DNA of 54,722 bases from an uncultured Clostridia bacterium (lineage in GTDB: Bacteria; Bacillota; Clostridia; Oscillospirales; CAG-272). Below the pieces are notes generated by a model. It was not told the origin of the DNA and ran no database searches. It saw nothing but the letters and a program-made list of their open reading frames with translations. The position numbers and the translations under genes are program-made. This document shows, piece by piece, positions 7,471 through 15,342 of this stretch (within the stretch, counting starts at the first letter, position 1; each line of letters opens with the position of its first letter). The stretch covers positions 1 through 54,722 of the forward strand of contig CAMEON010000006.1 in assembly GCA_945929845.1 (NCBI GenBank), in the 5' to 3' direction.

Positions 7471-8680
7471 TGGTTATCTGAATGCACAGGATCACGAACC
7501 GTACAGGGATCTGCTCTCCCTGGGAGCCAGGGGGGACGGTGTGTCCGAGGATGGCACCATCCTCCAGAGCTACCTGGACAGCGGCGGGCGGTATGTCTAC
7601 CTGCCTGCCGGGTGCTACCGGGTGGACCGCACCCTGCGCCTGCCCTCCGGAACCCACATTCAGGCCCACCCCTGCGCCCGGGTGTTCCTCTCGGGCCGGA
7701 TCAAACCGATGGCCGGGGACTTCCTGCTGACCAATCAGGCCGCAGGGCAGGAAGGCAACGGATGGGACAGGGATATTTCCATCCGGGGCGGTATATGGGA
7801 CGGCGGCTTTGGGCAGGGCTACAACGACAAGACCGGGGACATTCTGGACATGACCCAGGCGTCCGGTGCCTGTATGAACTTTGTCAGGGTCAGCGGCCTC
7901 ACCCTGTCCCACATGGTCATTGCCAACAGTGTCACCTACTACCTGCGGCTGGGGGAGGTCACGGATTTTTCCATCACCGACCTTTCCCTGGTCTCGGATC
8001 GTGTGGCCTACAATCAGGACGGCATCCATTTCGGTGGCGGGTGCCAGCGGGGGGTGGTGGACGGTCTGCGGGTCCTCTCACGGGGGCAGACCAACGATGA
8101 CCTGTTGGCCTTCAATGCCGATGATTCCACGGTGCGGGTGGAGAACGGCGGCCTTGTCTGCGCACCCATCCAGGACATCCATGTGCGGAATGTGTACGCC
8201 GAAGACTGCTACACGGCCATCCGCCTCCTGTCCGTGACATCGGCCATCCGCCGTGTGACCGTCCAGCACATCACCGCCGGGGTGCGGGTGTACGCCCTGA
8301 ACATGGACGGAGCCAGGTACTGCCGGACACCGCTCTTCCGGGATGCCGACCGCCCCGGAGGAGTGGGGGAGCTGGACGGCGTGGTCATCCGGGACTTTTC
8401 CTTTTGGGCGACCCGCCCGGACGGACACACCCCGCTGATCCATGCCGAGACTCTGCCGGGGGCAGGCGGGCTGACGGTGGCTCTGCGGCGACTGACCGCA
8501 AAAGAGCCCGCCAATGACCGGCCGCTGTTGCAGGCGGGAAAGATCCCGGGGAGCCGCCTGACCCTCAGCCGTCCGGGTCGCCCGGAGGAGCCTGTCAGGC
8601 TGGCCACCTCTGCCGACAGGTACACCACCCAGGACAGCGACATCTGCGAGGTGCGCCTGGAGCGGGAAGCCCACCGGTAG
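7463..8680 (+). CDS. Right-handed beta-helix (pectate-lyase / GH28-like) protein
   Basis: A 405-residue protein opening with LGARGDGVSEDGTILQSYLDSGG...VYLPAGCYRV, the N-terminal signature of GH28/pectate-lyase-3 beta-helix enzymes that act on polygalacturonan and related chains. Repeating beta-strand coils follow (DISIRGGIWDGG, VSGLTLSHMVIANS, GVVDGLRVLS, IQDIHVRNVYAED). No signal peptide is seen, so it should act on imported oligosaccharides or a non-secreted substrate. GGAGGAAA (7446-7453) supports the ATG at 7463. It faces the GH106-like gene at 8780 tail to tail. Exact enzyme class is not claimed. Confidence 0.82.
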   Translation: MNDGYLNAQDHEPYRDLLSLGARGDGVSEDGTILQSYLDSGGRYVYLPAGCYRVDRTLRLPSGTHIQAHPCARVFLSGRIKPMAGDFLLTNQAAGQEGNGWDRDISIRGGIWDGGFGQGYNDKTGDILDMTQASGACMNFVRVSGLTLSHMVIANSVTYYLRLGEVTDFSITDLSLVSDRVAYNQDGIHFGGGCQRGVVDGLRVLSRGQTNDDLLAFNADDSTVRVENGGLVCAPIQDIHVRNVYAEDCYTAIRLLSVTSAIRRVTVQHITAGVRVYALNMDGARYCRTPLFRDADRPGGVGELDGVVIRDFSFWATRPDGHTPLIHAETLPGAGGLTVALRRLTAKEPANDRPLLQAGKIPGSRLTLSRPGRPEEPVRLATSADRYTTQDSDICEVRLEREAHR

Positions 8681-8695
8681 ACAGGAAGACAGGTA

Positions 8696-8759
8696 GACAG
8701 TTGGACAGTCGGACAGTTGGACAGTTAGACAGTTAGACAGTTGGACAGTCGGACAGTCG
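8696..8759. repeat. 8-bp tandem repeat (GACAGTYG/A), 8 units
   Basis: Eight head-to-tail octamers: GACAGTTG, GACAGTCG, GACAGTTG, two GACAGTTA, GACAGTTG, two GACAGTCG. Degenerate GACAG units flank both sides (8679-8695 and 8760-8770). It fills the gap between two convergent stop codons (8680 and 8780). No terminator is seen there. Confidence 0.9.
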
Positions 8760-8779
8760 GACAGAGACAGGGAGCGGCT

Positions 8780-11197
8780 TCACAACTCCGTCAGCATATC
8801 CGGTAGCGTGTGCCGGGTAGCCTGTATTCTGGCGGCCTGTGGATGAGGGTCAGACACAAGGAAGGCGGCGTGATCCTGGAAGAGATACAGGCGCACGCGG
8901 GTGTATATCTCATCCCCAAGCCGCATGTAGCGCACCCGCAGACGGCGGGTCAGGCCGGTATGGGGATCCCAGCGGGAGGGGACATATATGCCCCGGAGGT
9001 AAATGTACTCGTCGTAGGTGCGGTCGGTGGTGTTGGCAAAGAAGAAAATGTCCAGCTGATCCTCATGCCTGCGCTTGTGGATGTGGCTGATCATGCCGCC
9101 GCCGGGGATGTACTCCACCAGCCCCAGCCGGGAAAAGTCATTGTAGGTGGTACTCAGTGCTCCGTAGCTCTCAAAGCGGGGCATATTGGGCATATACACA
9201 TCCAGCGGCACAGGGAAGGTACGAAGCGCACGGTACAAGCTGGCGCAGTCCGTCATTTCCGTGCCATCGGCACTGGTCTGATTGGTGGAGAAGTAGTAAG
9301 CCATGCCGCCCCGGTCGTTGGTATGGCAGAAGGAGTCCCGGATGATGTGGGAGGAAAGGGCTTCCTCACCGAAAATATGACGGACAATGGCTCGTACCTC
9401 CCGGTCAGCCGGTGTGCCGTACGCCTCGGTTCTCATGAAATCATCCGGGTCTCGCCCGTTCGTCAGGTCGGTGGCACCGAACTCAAAGGCATACCGGGGC
9501 AATGCACCGGCGGCCAACACCTTGCCGCCCCGGTCATAAAAATCCCGGATCATCCGTATGTTGGAAAGACTGATCATGTCCGCTCCGGGCAGGATCAGAA
9601 TGGAGAAACGCTGGGTCTGGTAGGGGGAGGTCAGGATCAAGGCCCCGTCCTCCACACGGCAGTTTTCCGACAGGACATGGGGATGCAGAATGGTGATGTC
9701 CTGCCCGGCGTAGGTGGAGAGGGAGCTGAGCAGGGTCATGTAATTGCAGGTGAACGGGGTGTTGGGGTACTCAAATTTCCCGCCTGTCGGTGCTTCATAC
9801 AGGTATACCTTGTCGTGGAGGGCGTAGATGGGGTAGAGCATGGCCATGTCGTTGACCCGGCTCCCGCCCCGGAGCAGAGCCTGGATGCGGGCTACGAACT
9901 CGGAGTAGGTGTAGCGCCCGTTGGTTCCGGTCAGCTTCATGTGCAGGCGATCTACCAGTGTCCGGTTGAACATGGGGCGACCGGTGTCCGCATGGGCCAT
10001 GATCAGGTTGGCCCCGTGACCGAAGGCGTTCAGGGTGTCCTTGTAGGCAATGCGGGCATCCACCCGGGCATAGTCACGGAACAGCTCGCAGGCAACGAAC
10101 TTGCTGCCGTAGTTGTCCGCCGCCGAGGCGGCCAGGTGGGTGGAGTTCATACCGTACAGGTAGGATCTCTCCTGCACAGCACAGGGGGAAAAGACCTGAT
10201 TGGCCAGGGCATCCCCGCTCAGCCAGGAGCAGGCAGGTAATTGTGGCTCGGCACCGGATGCGATGAGCCGCATATTGTTCCGGTCGGCAAAGGCCTTCAG
10301 TGCGCAAAGATACCCGGAGCGGAGCATCTCTGCCCGACAGTCCATGAGGAGGGATTTGAGATGTGGCCCCTGTTCTCCGATGTCGTGGTACAGAGCCGGA
10401 TAGAAGGGCGCAGGGTCAAAGCCGAACCGGATGGAGAACAGCCGGTTGAATTCCGGATCCCAGTTGCGCCGGTTGGGTGCATGAAAGGAGAGGTCGGACA
10501 CATACAGGGTGCCGATCTGTCCGCCCGGTTCCCCCAGTGCTGTCAGATCCAAGGCGTCGAACAGCCCCCGGAGAAAGGTCATCCCGGCGGAGGCGGACAG
10601 GCGGTTACAACTCATCATCCGCTCCTCCCCCGCCAGTGGCAGGGAGGTACAGATGTACTCCTCCACTGTCCAGTTGCCGGCGGGGACGGTGAAATCCAGA
10701 TAGCCGTCCTTGATGTAGTCCCGCAGATCCATCATGTCGGTGTGCTCGTCGTCGTAGGCCATCAGGGACATGAGCGTGCCCCCGTGCAGAGGCATATGAA
10801 GAACCTCGTGGGGATCACAGTAGTACTCCCGACGGATCAGGGACTGGGAGCGGAGAGCGTCTGCCTGCGCTTCAGGCAGGGATAGGAAGTAGCTTTGCTC
10901 CAGGACGGGCTCCAGGTAAAAGCCCACCTTGATACCGGCCCGGCGGGCCGCCTTGACCAGGGAGGCGTACATGGCTCCCGCCTGCGGGATCACATCGGCT
11001 CCGGGAACCACAGAGGCGGGCAGGCGTGGGAAGACGCAGGCGATCCCGTTGAGGGCACAGCGGCTCACGCACAGATCTATTTCCTCCTCCGTAGGCGGGA
11101 AGTGCTTCAGTTGTTGGAACACCGACATCCGGTGCTTGCTCTTCACTCTGTGGAAGGCAGTTTCGGCGTGCCGGTACTTGGCGGATCGATGTTTCAT
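8780..11197 (-). CDS. GH106-like glycoside hydrolase (alpha-L-rhamnosidase type)
   Basis: An 805-residue protein resembling GH106-type alpha-L-rhamnosidases. It has an N-terminal TIM-barrel-like part (GIKVGFYLEP), then DLRDYIKDGYLDFTVPAGNWTVEEY, which matches the 'G-x-L-x-W/F-x-V-P-x-G-x-W' pattern of that group. Further on are GHGANLIMAHADTGRPMFN and a Rossmann-like segment (FSILILPGADMIS, FYDRGGKVLAAGALP). There is no signal peptide. GAGG lies about 8 nt before the ATG at 11197. With the beta-helix gene it suggests rhamnose/galacturonate-containing plant polymers as substrate; this is inference. A more distant hydrolase family cannot be excluded. Confidence 0.72.
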   Translation of the reverse strand: MKHRSAKYRHAETAFHRVKSKHRMSVFQQLKHFPPTEEEIDLCVSRCALNGIACVFPRLPASVVPGADVIPQAGAMYASLVKAARRAGIKVGFYLEPVLEQSYFLSLPEAQADALRSQSLIRREYYCDPHEVLHMPLHGGTLMSLMAYDDEHTDMMDLRDYIKDGYLDFTVPAGNWTVEEYICTSLPLAGEERMMSCNRLSASAGMTFLRGLFDALDLTALGEPGGQIGTLYVSDLSFHAPNRRNWDPEFNRLFSIRFGFDPAPFYPALYHDIGEQGPHLKSLLMDCRAEMLRSGYLCALKAFADRNNMRLIASGAEPQLPACSWLSGDALANQVFSPCAVQERSYLYGMNSTHLAASAADNYGSKFVACELFRDYARVDARIAYKDTLNAFGHGANLIMAHADTGRPMFNRTLVDRLHMKLTGTNGRYTYSEFVARIQALLRGGSRVNDMAMLYPIYALHDKVYLYEAPTGGKFEYPNTPFTCNYMTLLSSLSTYAGQDITILHPHVLSENCRVEDGALILTSPYQTQRFSILILPGADMISLSNIRMIRDFYDRGGKVLAAGALPRYAFEFGATDLTNGRDPDDFMRTEAYGTPADREVRAIVRHIFGEEALSSHIIRDSFCHTNDRGGMAYYFSTNQTSADGTEMTDCASLYRALRTFPVPLDVYMPNMPRFESYGALSTTYNDFSRLGLVEYIPGGGMISHIHKRRHEDQLDIFFFANTTDRTYDEYIYLRGIYVPSRWDPHTGLTRRLRVRYMRLGDEIYTRVRLYLFQDHAAFLVSDPHPQAARIQATRHTLPDMLTEL

Positions 11198-11376
11198 AGA
11201 AAAACCTCATAAGACGATGGATGAGTCCGGAAAATATATGTCCTGCTTTGAAAGTTCTTGGGGATTCGGAGAACAGGCGTTTCCCGGTTACAGTTCAGGT
11301 GGGTAGCCGTGGAATAACCGTATCATATTATGCTTCGTACAGGATTTAACAATTGTAGTACGGCGTAACAAGTTAA

Positions 11377-11536
11377 GGAACCGCTGATTGATTCGGCGGC
11401 ACATCTTCGGCACATCTTTTCCCGCCTGCTTCTTGCCGAAAAACTCGATGTACATCCAGTACATCTTGCGTTTTTCGCAATCGCAGACGAAAAAATCTGT
11501 ACCGCATCTGTACCACCTCATTCAATCAGCGTTTCC
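11377..11536 (+). mobile_element. MITE-like repeat, copy A (160 bp, TSD TTAA)
   Basis: The left end GGAACCGCTGATTG (11377-11390) and right end CAATCAGCGTTTCC (11523-11536) are inverted repeats with one mismatch. They are flanked by direct TTAA at 11373-11376 and 11537-11540. A central hairpin is built on GATGTAC/GTACATC. One minus-strand frame is open across the element, but the copies are too short and similar for this to show coding. It lies in the 634-bp gap between the GH106-like and GNAT genes. Confidence 0.92.
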
Positions 11537-11564
11537 TTAAATTTCAATCGTTACAGTGTAGTAG

Positions 11565-11657
11565 GGGCGACATCCGTATACGGAGCCGTATACGGAGCCG
11601 TATACGGAGCCGTATACGGATGTGTTCGCCCACCATGTGGGCGAACGCAGTTTTTTT
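11565..11657 (+). repeat. Palindromic tandem repeat with competing hairpins and T-run
   Basis: Four copies of the 10-bp palindrome CCGTATACGG (11574, 11586, 11598, 11610) sit 12 bp apart. They are framed by GGGCGA-CAT (11565-11573) and ATG-TGT-TCGCCC (11620-11631), which can pair. TTCGCCC is also part of a perfect 10-bp hairpin, GTTCGCCCAC-CAT-GTGGGCGAAC (11624-11646), followed by TTTTTTT (11651-11657), which looks like an intrinsic terminator. The two pairings exclude each other. No upstream plus-strand gene uses it obviously; the GNAT promoter lies downstream. Confidence 0.85.
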
Positions 11658-11742
11658 CTACAGAATAAATGGATTTATGTGTCAATTTCATAGCCGCCTG
11701 GCTGAACTGCAATGATTCCTGCCCCCGGAATGGCCGCAGGGG

Positions 11743-11771
11743 TTGCAATCGGGGCGCGGATATGGTATAAT
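11743..11771 (+). promoter_or_regulatory. Sigma-A-type promoter for the two-domain GNAT gene
   Basis: TTGCAA (11743-11748), 17-bp spacer, TATAAT (11766-11771), about 60 bp before the ATG at 11832. Confidence 0.7.
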
Positions 11772-11831
11772 AGAAGGCAATGATACGGCTGATACAGCCT
11801 CTTTGCGGGGGCGGGGAAGGACGGTGCTTTT

Positions 11832-12833
11832 ATGGAGATCACCATCAGAGAGGGCGCAGATCCGGCACTCCTTGCGGCGGCGCACGCCTTTTACGATCGG
11901 TACAGCGTAGCCGGGGAGGGGCAGGATAATACCGACCTGCGGCTTCTGCCGGTGGGTCAGGAGGAATGGGAAGGCTGGCTGGCGGGGACGGGACGGCATA
12001 CCGTCACCGCCTGGCAGGGCCAGCGGCTGGTGGGGCTTTGCCTGGGAGCCGAGGGGCCGGAAAGAAGGTGCGGCTACCTGTCCTACCTGTGCGTGGCACC
12101 GGATCGCCGCAGGCAGGGGATCGGCACCCGGCTGATGGACAGGCTGGAGTCGGTGCTGGGGAAAGTGCCGGAGACGGACAAGCTGGAGGTGGTGTTCCAT
12201 AACCCGGTGCACCTGCCCTGGTTGTTGCCTGGTTGCGGCGGGGACTGGCACCCCTGTATGCCGGGGGTGGACATGGACTCTGCCCTGTACCCCTTCCTGC
12301 GAAGCCGGGGATGGCAGGACTTCGCCCGGCAGAATCTGTACCATCAGCGGCTGGCGGGGTACACCGACCCCCCGGCACTGGCGGCCAACCGGGCACGGCT
12401 TTTGTCGGAGGGCATCCAACTGACTATGTACGATCCGACCCGCCACAGGGGGCTGGCCGAGCTGTTCGACAACATCCGCAATCCGGGCTGGAAAGCCCAG
12501 GTGCTGGCTCACACCGACCGACCCATCGTGGTGGCGGTGGATCGCCGGGTCGGGGACACACCGGAGGGCGGGCTGGTGGTCTCCTACACCGGACCTCTCT
12601 CGGTGGAGGGCAGCCCAGGCCGGGGCAATTTCTGCGGCATCGGCACACGCACCGACTACCGGGGGCGGGGCATCGGGAAGCTGGTGTTCTGTGAGATGTG
12701 TCGCCGACACGCCGAGGCGGGGGCGGACTTCATGTCCCTGTACACCGGGGACAGCAACCCGGCTCGCCACATTTACGAGGCCGCCGGATTTACCATCGTC
12801 CGCTCCTTCATGGACATGAGAAAGACGCTGTGA
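11832..12833 (+). CDS. Tandem GNAT acetyltransferase
   Basis: A 333-residue protein with two GNAT domains. The first (about 1-115) has the classic acetyl-CoA loop in YLCVAPDRRRQGIGTRLMD. The second (about 190-333) has GIGTRTDYRGRGIGKLVF and ends with GDSNPARHIYEAAGFTIVRSFMDM. The linker (LPWLLPGCGGDWHPCMPGVDMDSALYPFL) resembles that of two-domain GNATs of unknown substrate. It has its own promoter and is followed 23 bp later by an SDR gene, probably co-transcribed. Confidence 0.9.
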   Translation: MEITIREGADPALLAAAHAFYDRYSVAGEGQDNTDLRLLPVGQEEWEGWLAGTGRHTVTAWQGQRLVGLCLGAEGPERRCGYLSYLCVAPDRRRQGIGTRLMDRLESVLGKVPETDKLEVVFHNPVHLPWLLPGCGGDWHPCMPGVDMDSALYPFLRSRGWQDFARQNLYHQRLAGYTDPPALAANRARLLSEGIQLTMYDPTRHRGLAELFDNIRNPGWKAQVLAHTDRPIVVAVDRRVGDTPEGGLVVSYTGPLSVEGSPGRGNFCGIGTRTDYRGRGIGKLVFCEMCRRHAEAGADFMSLYTGDSNPARHIYEAAGFTIVRSFMDMRKTL

Positions 12834-12856
12834 CTGACACAGGAAAGGGTATTCAT

Positions 12857-13573
12857 ATGAGAAATGTATTGATCTCAGGCGGCTCCCGGGGGATCGGCCG
12901 GGCCTGCGTGGAGGCCTTTAGCCGGGCCGGGGACAGGGTAGCCTTCCTGTACCGGAACCGGGAAGACAAGGCGGCAGAGGTGGCCGGACAGACCGGGGCC
13001 TACCCGATCCGGGCGGACATATCCGACCCGGAAGTGGTGAGGCAGGCGGTGGAGGCCGCCGCCGCCCATCTGGGGGGCGTGGACATCCTGGTCAACAATG
13101 CAGGTGCGGCACTCCTTGGCCAGATCCAGGATGTGACGGATGCCCAGTGGCGGAACCTTGTTGACACGGATCTGTCCGGGGCCTTCTACCTGTGCCGGGC
13201 GGTGGCTCCCCTGATGGTCAGACAGCACGGCGGCGCCATCGTGAACATCGGCTCCATGTGGGGCAAGACCGGGGCTTCCTGCGAGGTGGCCTACTCGGCG
13301 GCCAAGGCGGGCATCCGGGGACTGACCATGTCCTTAGCCAAGGAGCTGGGGCCGTCCGGCATCACGGTGAACTGCGTGGAGCCGGGGCTGATCGACACGG
13401 ATATGAATGCGGCTCTCACGGCCGAGGTGCGGCAGGCTCTCCGGGAGGAGACGCCCTTGGGGCGTATGGGTACACCGGCGGAGGTAGCCGCCGCCGTCCT
13501 GTTCTTCGCCTCCCCCGCCGCCGCTTTCATCACCGGTCAGGTGCTGGGCGTGGACGGAGGCATGGCTATATGA
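12857..13573 (+). CDS. SDR family oxidoreductase (FabG-like)
   Basis: A 238-residue short-chain dehydrogenase with cofactor motif GGSRGIG (8-14), LVNNAG (78-83) and catalytic triad Ser133, Tyr146, Lys150. It ends in the usual TGQVLGVDGGMAI. It resembles 3-oxoacyl-ACP reductase, but the fatty acid cluster has its own fabG at 20917, so this copy may reduce something else. The ATG at 12857 follows AGGAAAGGG; longer upstream frames overlap the GNAT gene and lack a start signal. Downstream hairpin at 13593. Confidence 0.9.
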   Translation: MRNVLISGGSRGIGRACVEAFSRAGDRVAFLYRNREDKAAEVAGQTGAYPIRADISDPEVVRQAVEAAAAHLGGVDILVNNAGAALLGQIQDVTDAQWRNLVDTDLSGAFYLCRAVAPLMVRQHGGAIVNIGSMWGKTGASCEVAYSAAKAGIRGLTMSLAKELGPSGITVNCVEPGLIDTDMNAALTAEVRQALREETPLGRMGTPAEVAAAVLFFASPAAAFITGQVLGVDGGMAI

Positions 13574-13592
13574 ACCGGAGACAGGGGTACAG

Positions 13593-13626
13593 GGGTAACT
13601 CTTTGAGAGTTACCCTCGGCTCTTTT
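13593..13626. terminator. Terminator between convergent SDR and aminotransferase genes
   Basis: Perfect 10-bp stem GGGTAACTCT-TTG-AGAGTTACCC (13593-13615) with a short TTTT at 13623-13626, in a 73-bp gap between facing stop codons. Confidence 0.65.
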
Positions 13627-13646
13627 ATCCTCCATGGAACAGTCGA

Positions 13647-14825
13647 TCAGGATTTCAGCACCTTGACAAAGGCTTCGATGCGCTCCAGCGCCTGGGTGAT
13701 GTGCTTCACCGAGTAGGCGTAGGAGATGCGGGCAAAGCCCTCTCCCCCCTCGCCGAAGGCGGTGCCGGGGATGATGGCGCACTTGTGCTCGTACAGCAAC
13801 CGCTCGCAGAAGCTGTCGCTGGACAGGCCGAACTGGCCAATCTCGGGGTAGATATAGAAGGCTCCCTCCGGTTCAAAGGACGGAATGCCGATGCTCTGCA
13901 GGCCGTTGTAGATGTACCGGCGACGGCGGTTGTACTCATCGGTCATAGCGGCAATGTCCTCGTCCCCATGGCGCAGGGCCTCCACGGCGGCAAGCTGGGA
14001 GGTGGTGGGGGCGCACATGATGGCGTACTGATGCACCTTCAGCATCTGCTTGGCCAGGGGGGCGGGGGCGCAGAGGTAGCCCAGCCGCCAGCCGGTCATG
14101 GCGTAGGCTTTAGAGAAGCCGCTGGCCAGAATGGTGCGCTCCCACATACCGGGCAGGGAAGCGATGGACACATGGCGGCGTCCGTAGGTCAGCTCGGCGT
14201 AGATCTCATCCGACAGGACGATGATCTGCTTCTCCCGCAGGATCTGGGCGATCTTTTCCAGATCTTCCCGATCCATCACGGCACCGGTGGGGTTGTTGGG
14301 GTAGGCCAGCACCAGCATCTTGGTCTTCTCTGTGATGGCTGACTCCAGAAGCTCGGGGGTGAGCTTGAACTTATCCTGGTTGCGGGTCTGTACCGTGACC
14401 GGTACGGCACCGCACATCCGGGCAATGGGAGCATAACAGACGAAGCAGGGAGTGGGGATGATGACCTCGTCCCCGGGGGAGAGAATGGTGCGCATGGCCA
14501 GGTCAATGGCCTCACTGCCGCCCACGGTGACAACCGTCTCATGGACGGGGTCGTAGGTGAGATCGAATCGCCGGTGCAGGTACTTACATATCTCCTGACG
14601 AAGCTCCAGCGTGCCGGCGTTGGAGGTGTAGTAGGTCTTCCCGCTCTCAAGGCTTTCAATACCGGCCTCCCGGATGTGCCAGGGGGTGACGAAATCCGGC
14701 TGACCCACCGTCAGGGCAGTGACATCGCTCATTCCGTCCAGCAGGTCGAAAAATTTCCGTATGCCGGAGGGGGGCATCTCCACCACCCGCCGGGGCAGGA
14801 TCAAATCGTAATCAATGGAAGCCAT
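13647..14825 (-). CDS. Class I/II pyridoxal phosphate aminotransferase
   Basis: A 392-residue fold-type I aminotransferase. Visible are GQPDF (41-45), the Tyr-containing GKTYYTSNAG, AYPNNPTG (174-181), SDEIYAEL (205-212) and the PLP lysine in SGFSKAYAMTGWRLGY (Lys239). This pattern fits aspartate/aromatic or PatA-type enzymes; the substrate cannot be read from sequence. The gene starts within the stop of the Lrp-type gene (TGATG overlap), so the regulator is likely co-expressed and may sense the amino acid concerned. Confidence 0.93.
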   Translation of the reverse strand: MASIDYDLILPRRVVEMPPSGIRKFFDLLDGMSDVTALTVGQPDFVTPWHIREAGIESLESGKTYYTSNAGTLELRQEICKYLHRRFDLTYDPVHETVVTVGGSEAIDLAMRTILSPGDEVIIPTPCFVCYAPIARMCGAVPVTVQTRNQDKFKLTPELLESAITEKTKMLVLAYPNNPTGAVMDREDLEKIAQILREKQIIVLSDEIYAELTYGRRHVSIASLPGMWERTILASGFSKAYAMTGWRLGYLCAPAPLAKQMLKVHQYAIMCAPTTSQLAAVEALRHGDEDIAAMTDEYNRRRRYIYNGLQSIGIPSFEPEGAFYIYPEIGQFGLSSDSFCERLLYEHKCAIIPGTAFGEGGEGFARISYAYSVKHITQALERIEAFVKVLKS

Positions 14826-15301
14826 CAGACGCAGTTCCCTCTTTCATCAATTTCGGGGGCACCGTACACGATGCCCTTGTCCTTGTATCTGCGCAGGACA
14901 AAATGGGTGGCGGTGGACATGACGAACTCAATGGGGGCCAGCTTCTGGGCCACGAAGAAGGCCACCTCCTTCATGGTGCGCCCCTCAATGATGACGCACA
15001 GGTCATAGCTGCCGGACATGAGGTACACGCTCTGCACCTCCGGATAGTTGTAGATCTTTTCGGCGATCCGGTCGAAGCCCCGATCCCGCTGGGGGGTGAT
15101 CTTGACCTCGATCATGGCGGTGACATACTCCCGCTCGGTCTTGTCCCAGTCTATGATGGTCTTATAGCCCAGGATGACCCCCTCGGCCTCGTAGGCGGAG
15201 ATCATTTTCCGGATATCGCCCACCTCCTTGTCAAGCATGATCGCCAACTGCTCCGGTGTCAGGGTGGCGTTGTCCTCCAGAACTTTCAGTAGTTGATCCA
15301 T
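14825..15301 (-). CDS. Lrp/AsnC family regulator
   Basis: A 158-residue protein with an N-terminal winged helix-turn-helix (about 1-55: LLKVLEDNATLTPEQLAIMLDKEVGDIRKMISAYEAEGVI, here cited by position only) and a C-terminal ligand-binding RAM domain (about 62-145: MIEVKITP, VQSVYLMSGSYDLCVIIEG). Such proteins bind amino acids and control their metabolism. Translationally coupled to the aminotransferase downstream. AGGAAAGGAACCG precedes the ATG on the minus strand. Confidence 0.92.
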   Translation of the reverse strand: MDQLLKVLEDNATLTPEQLAIMLDKEVGDIRKMISAYEAEGVILGYKTIIDWDKTEREYVTAMIEVKITPQRDRGFDRIAEKIYNYPEVQSVYLMSGSYDLCVIIEGRTMKEVAFFVAQKLAPIEFVMSTATHFVLRRYKDKGIVYGAPEIDERGNCV

Positions 15302-15342
15302 TTTATCGGTTCCTTTCCTGTTTGGGTTTGACTTTCCGGCTG

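Noticed and set aside
8696-8759. Tandem octamers considered as a CRISPR-like array
   Set aside because: Repeat is 8 bp with no spacers; it is a simple tandem repeat and no cas genes are present.
12857-13573. Naming the SDR gene fabG
   Set aside because: It has the full SDR triad, but a fabG in proper fab context exists at 20917, so only the family name is given.
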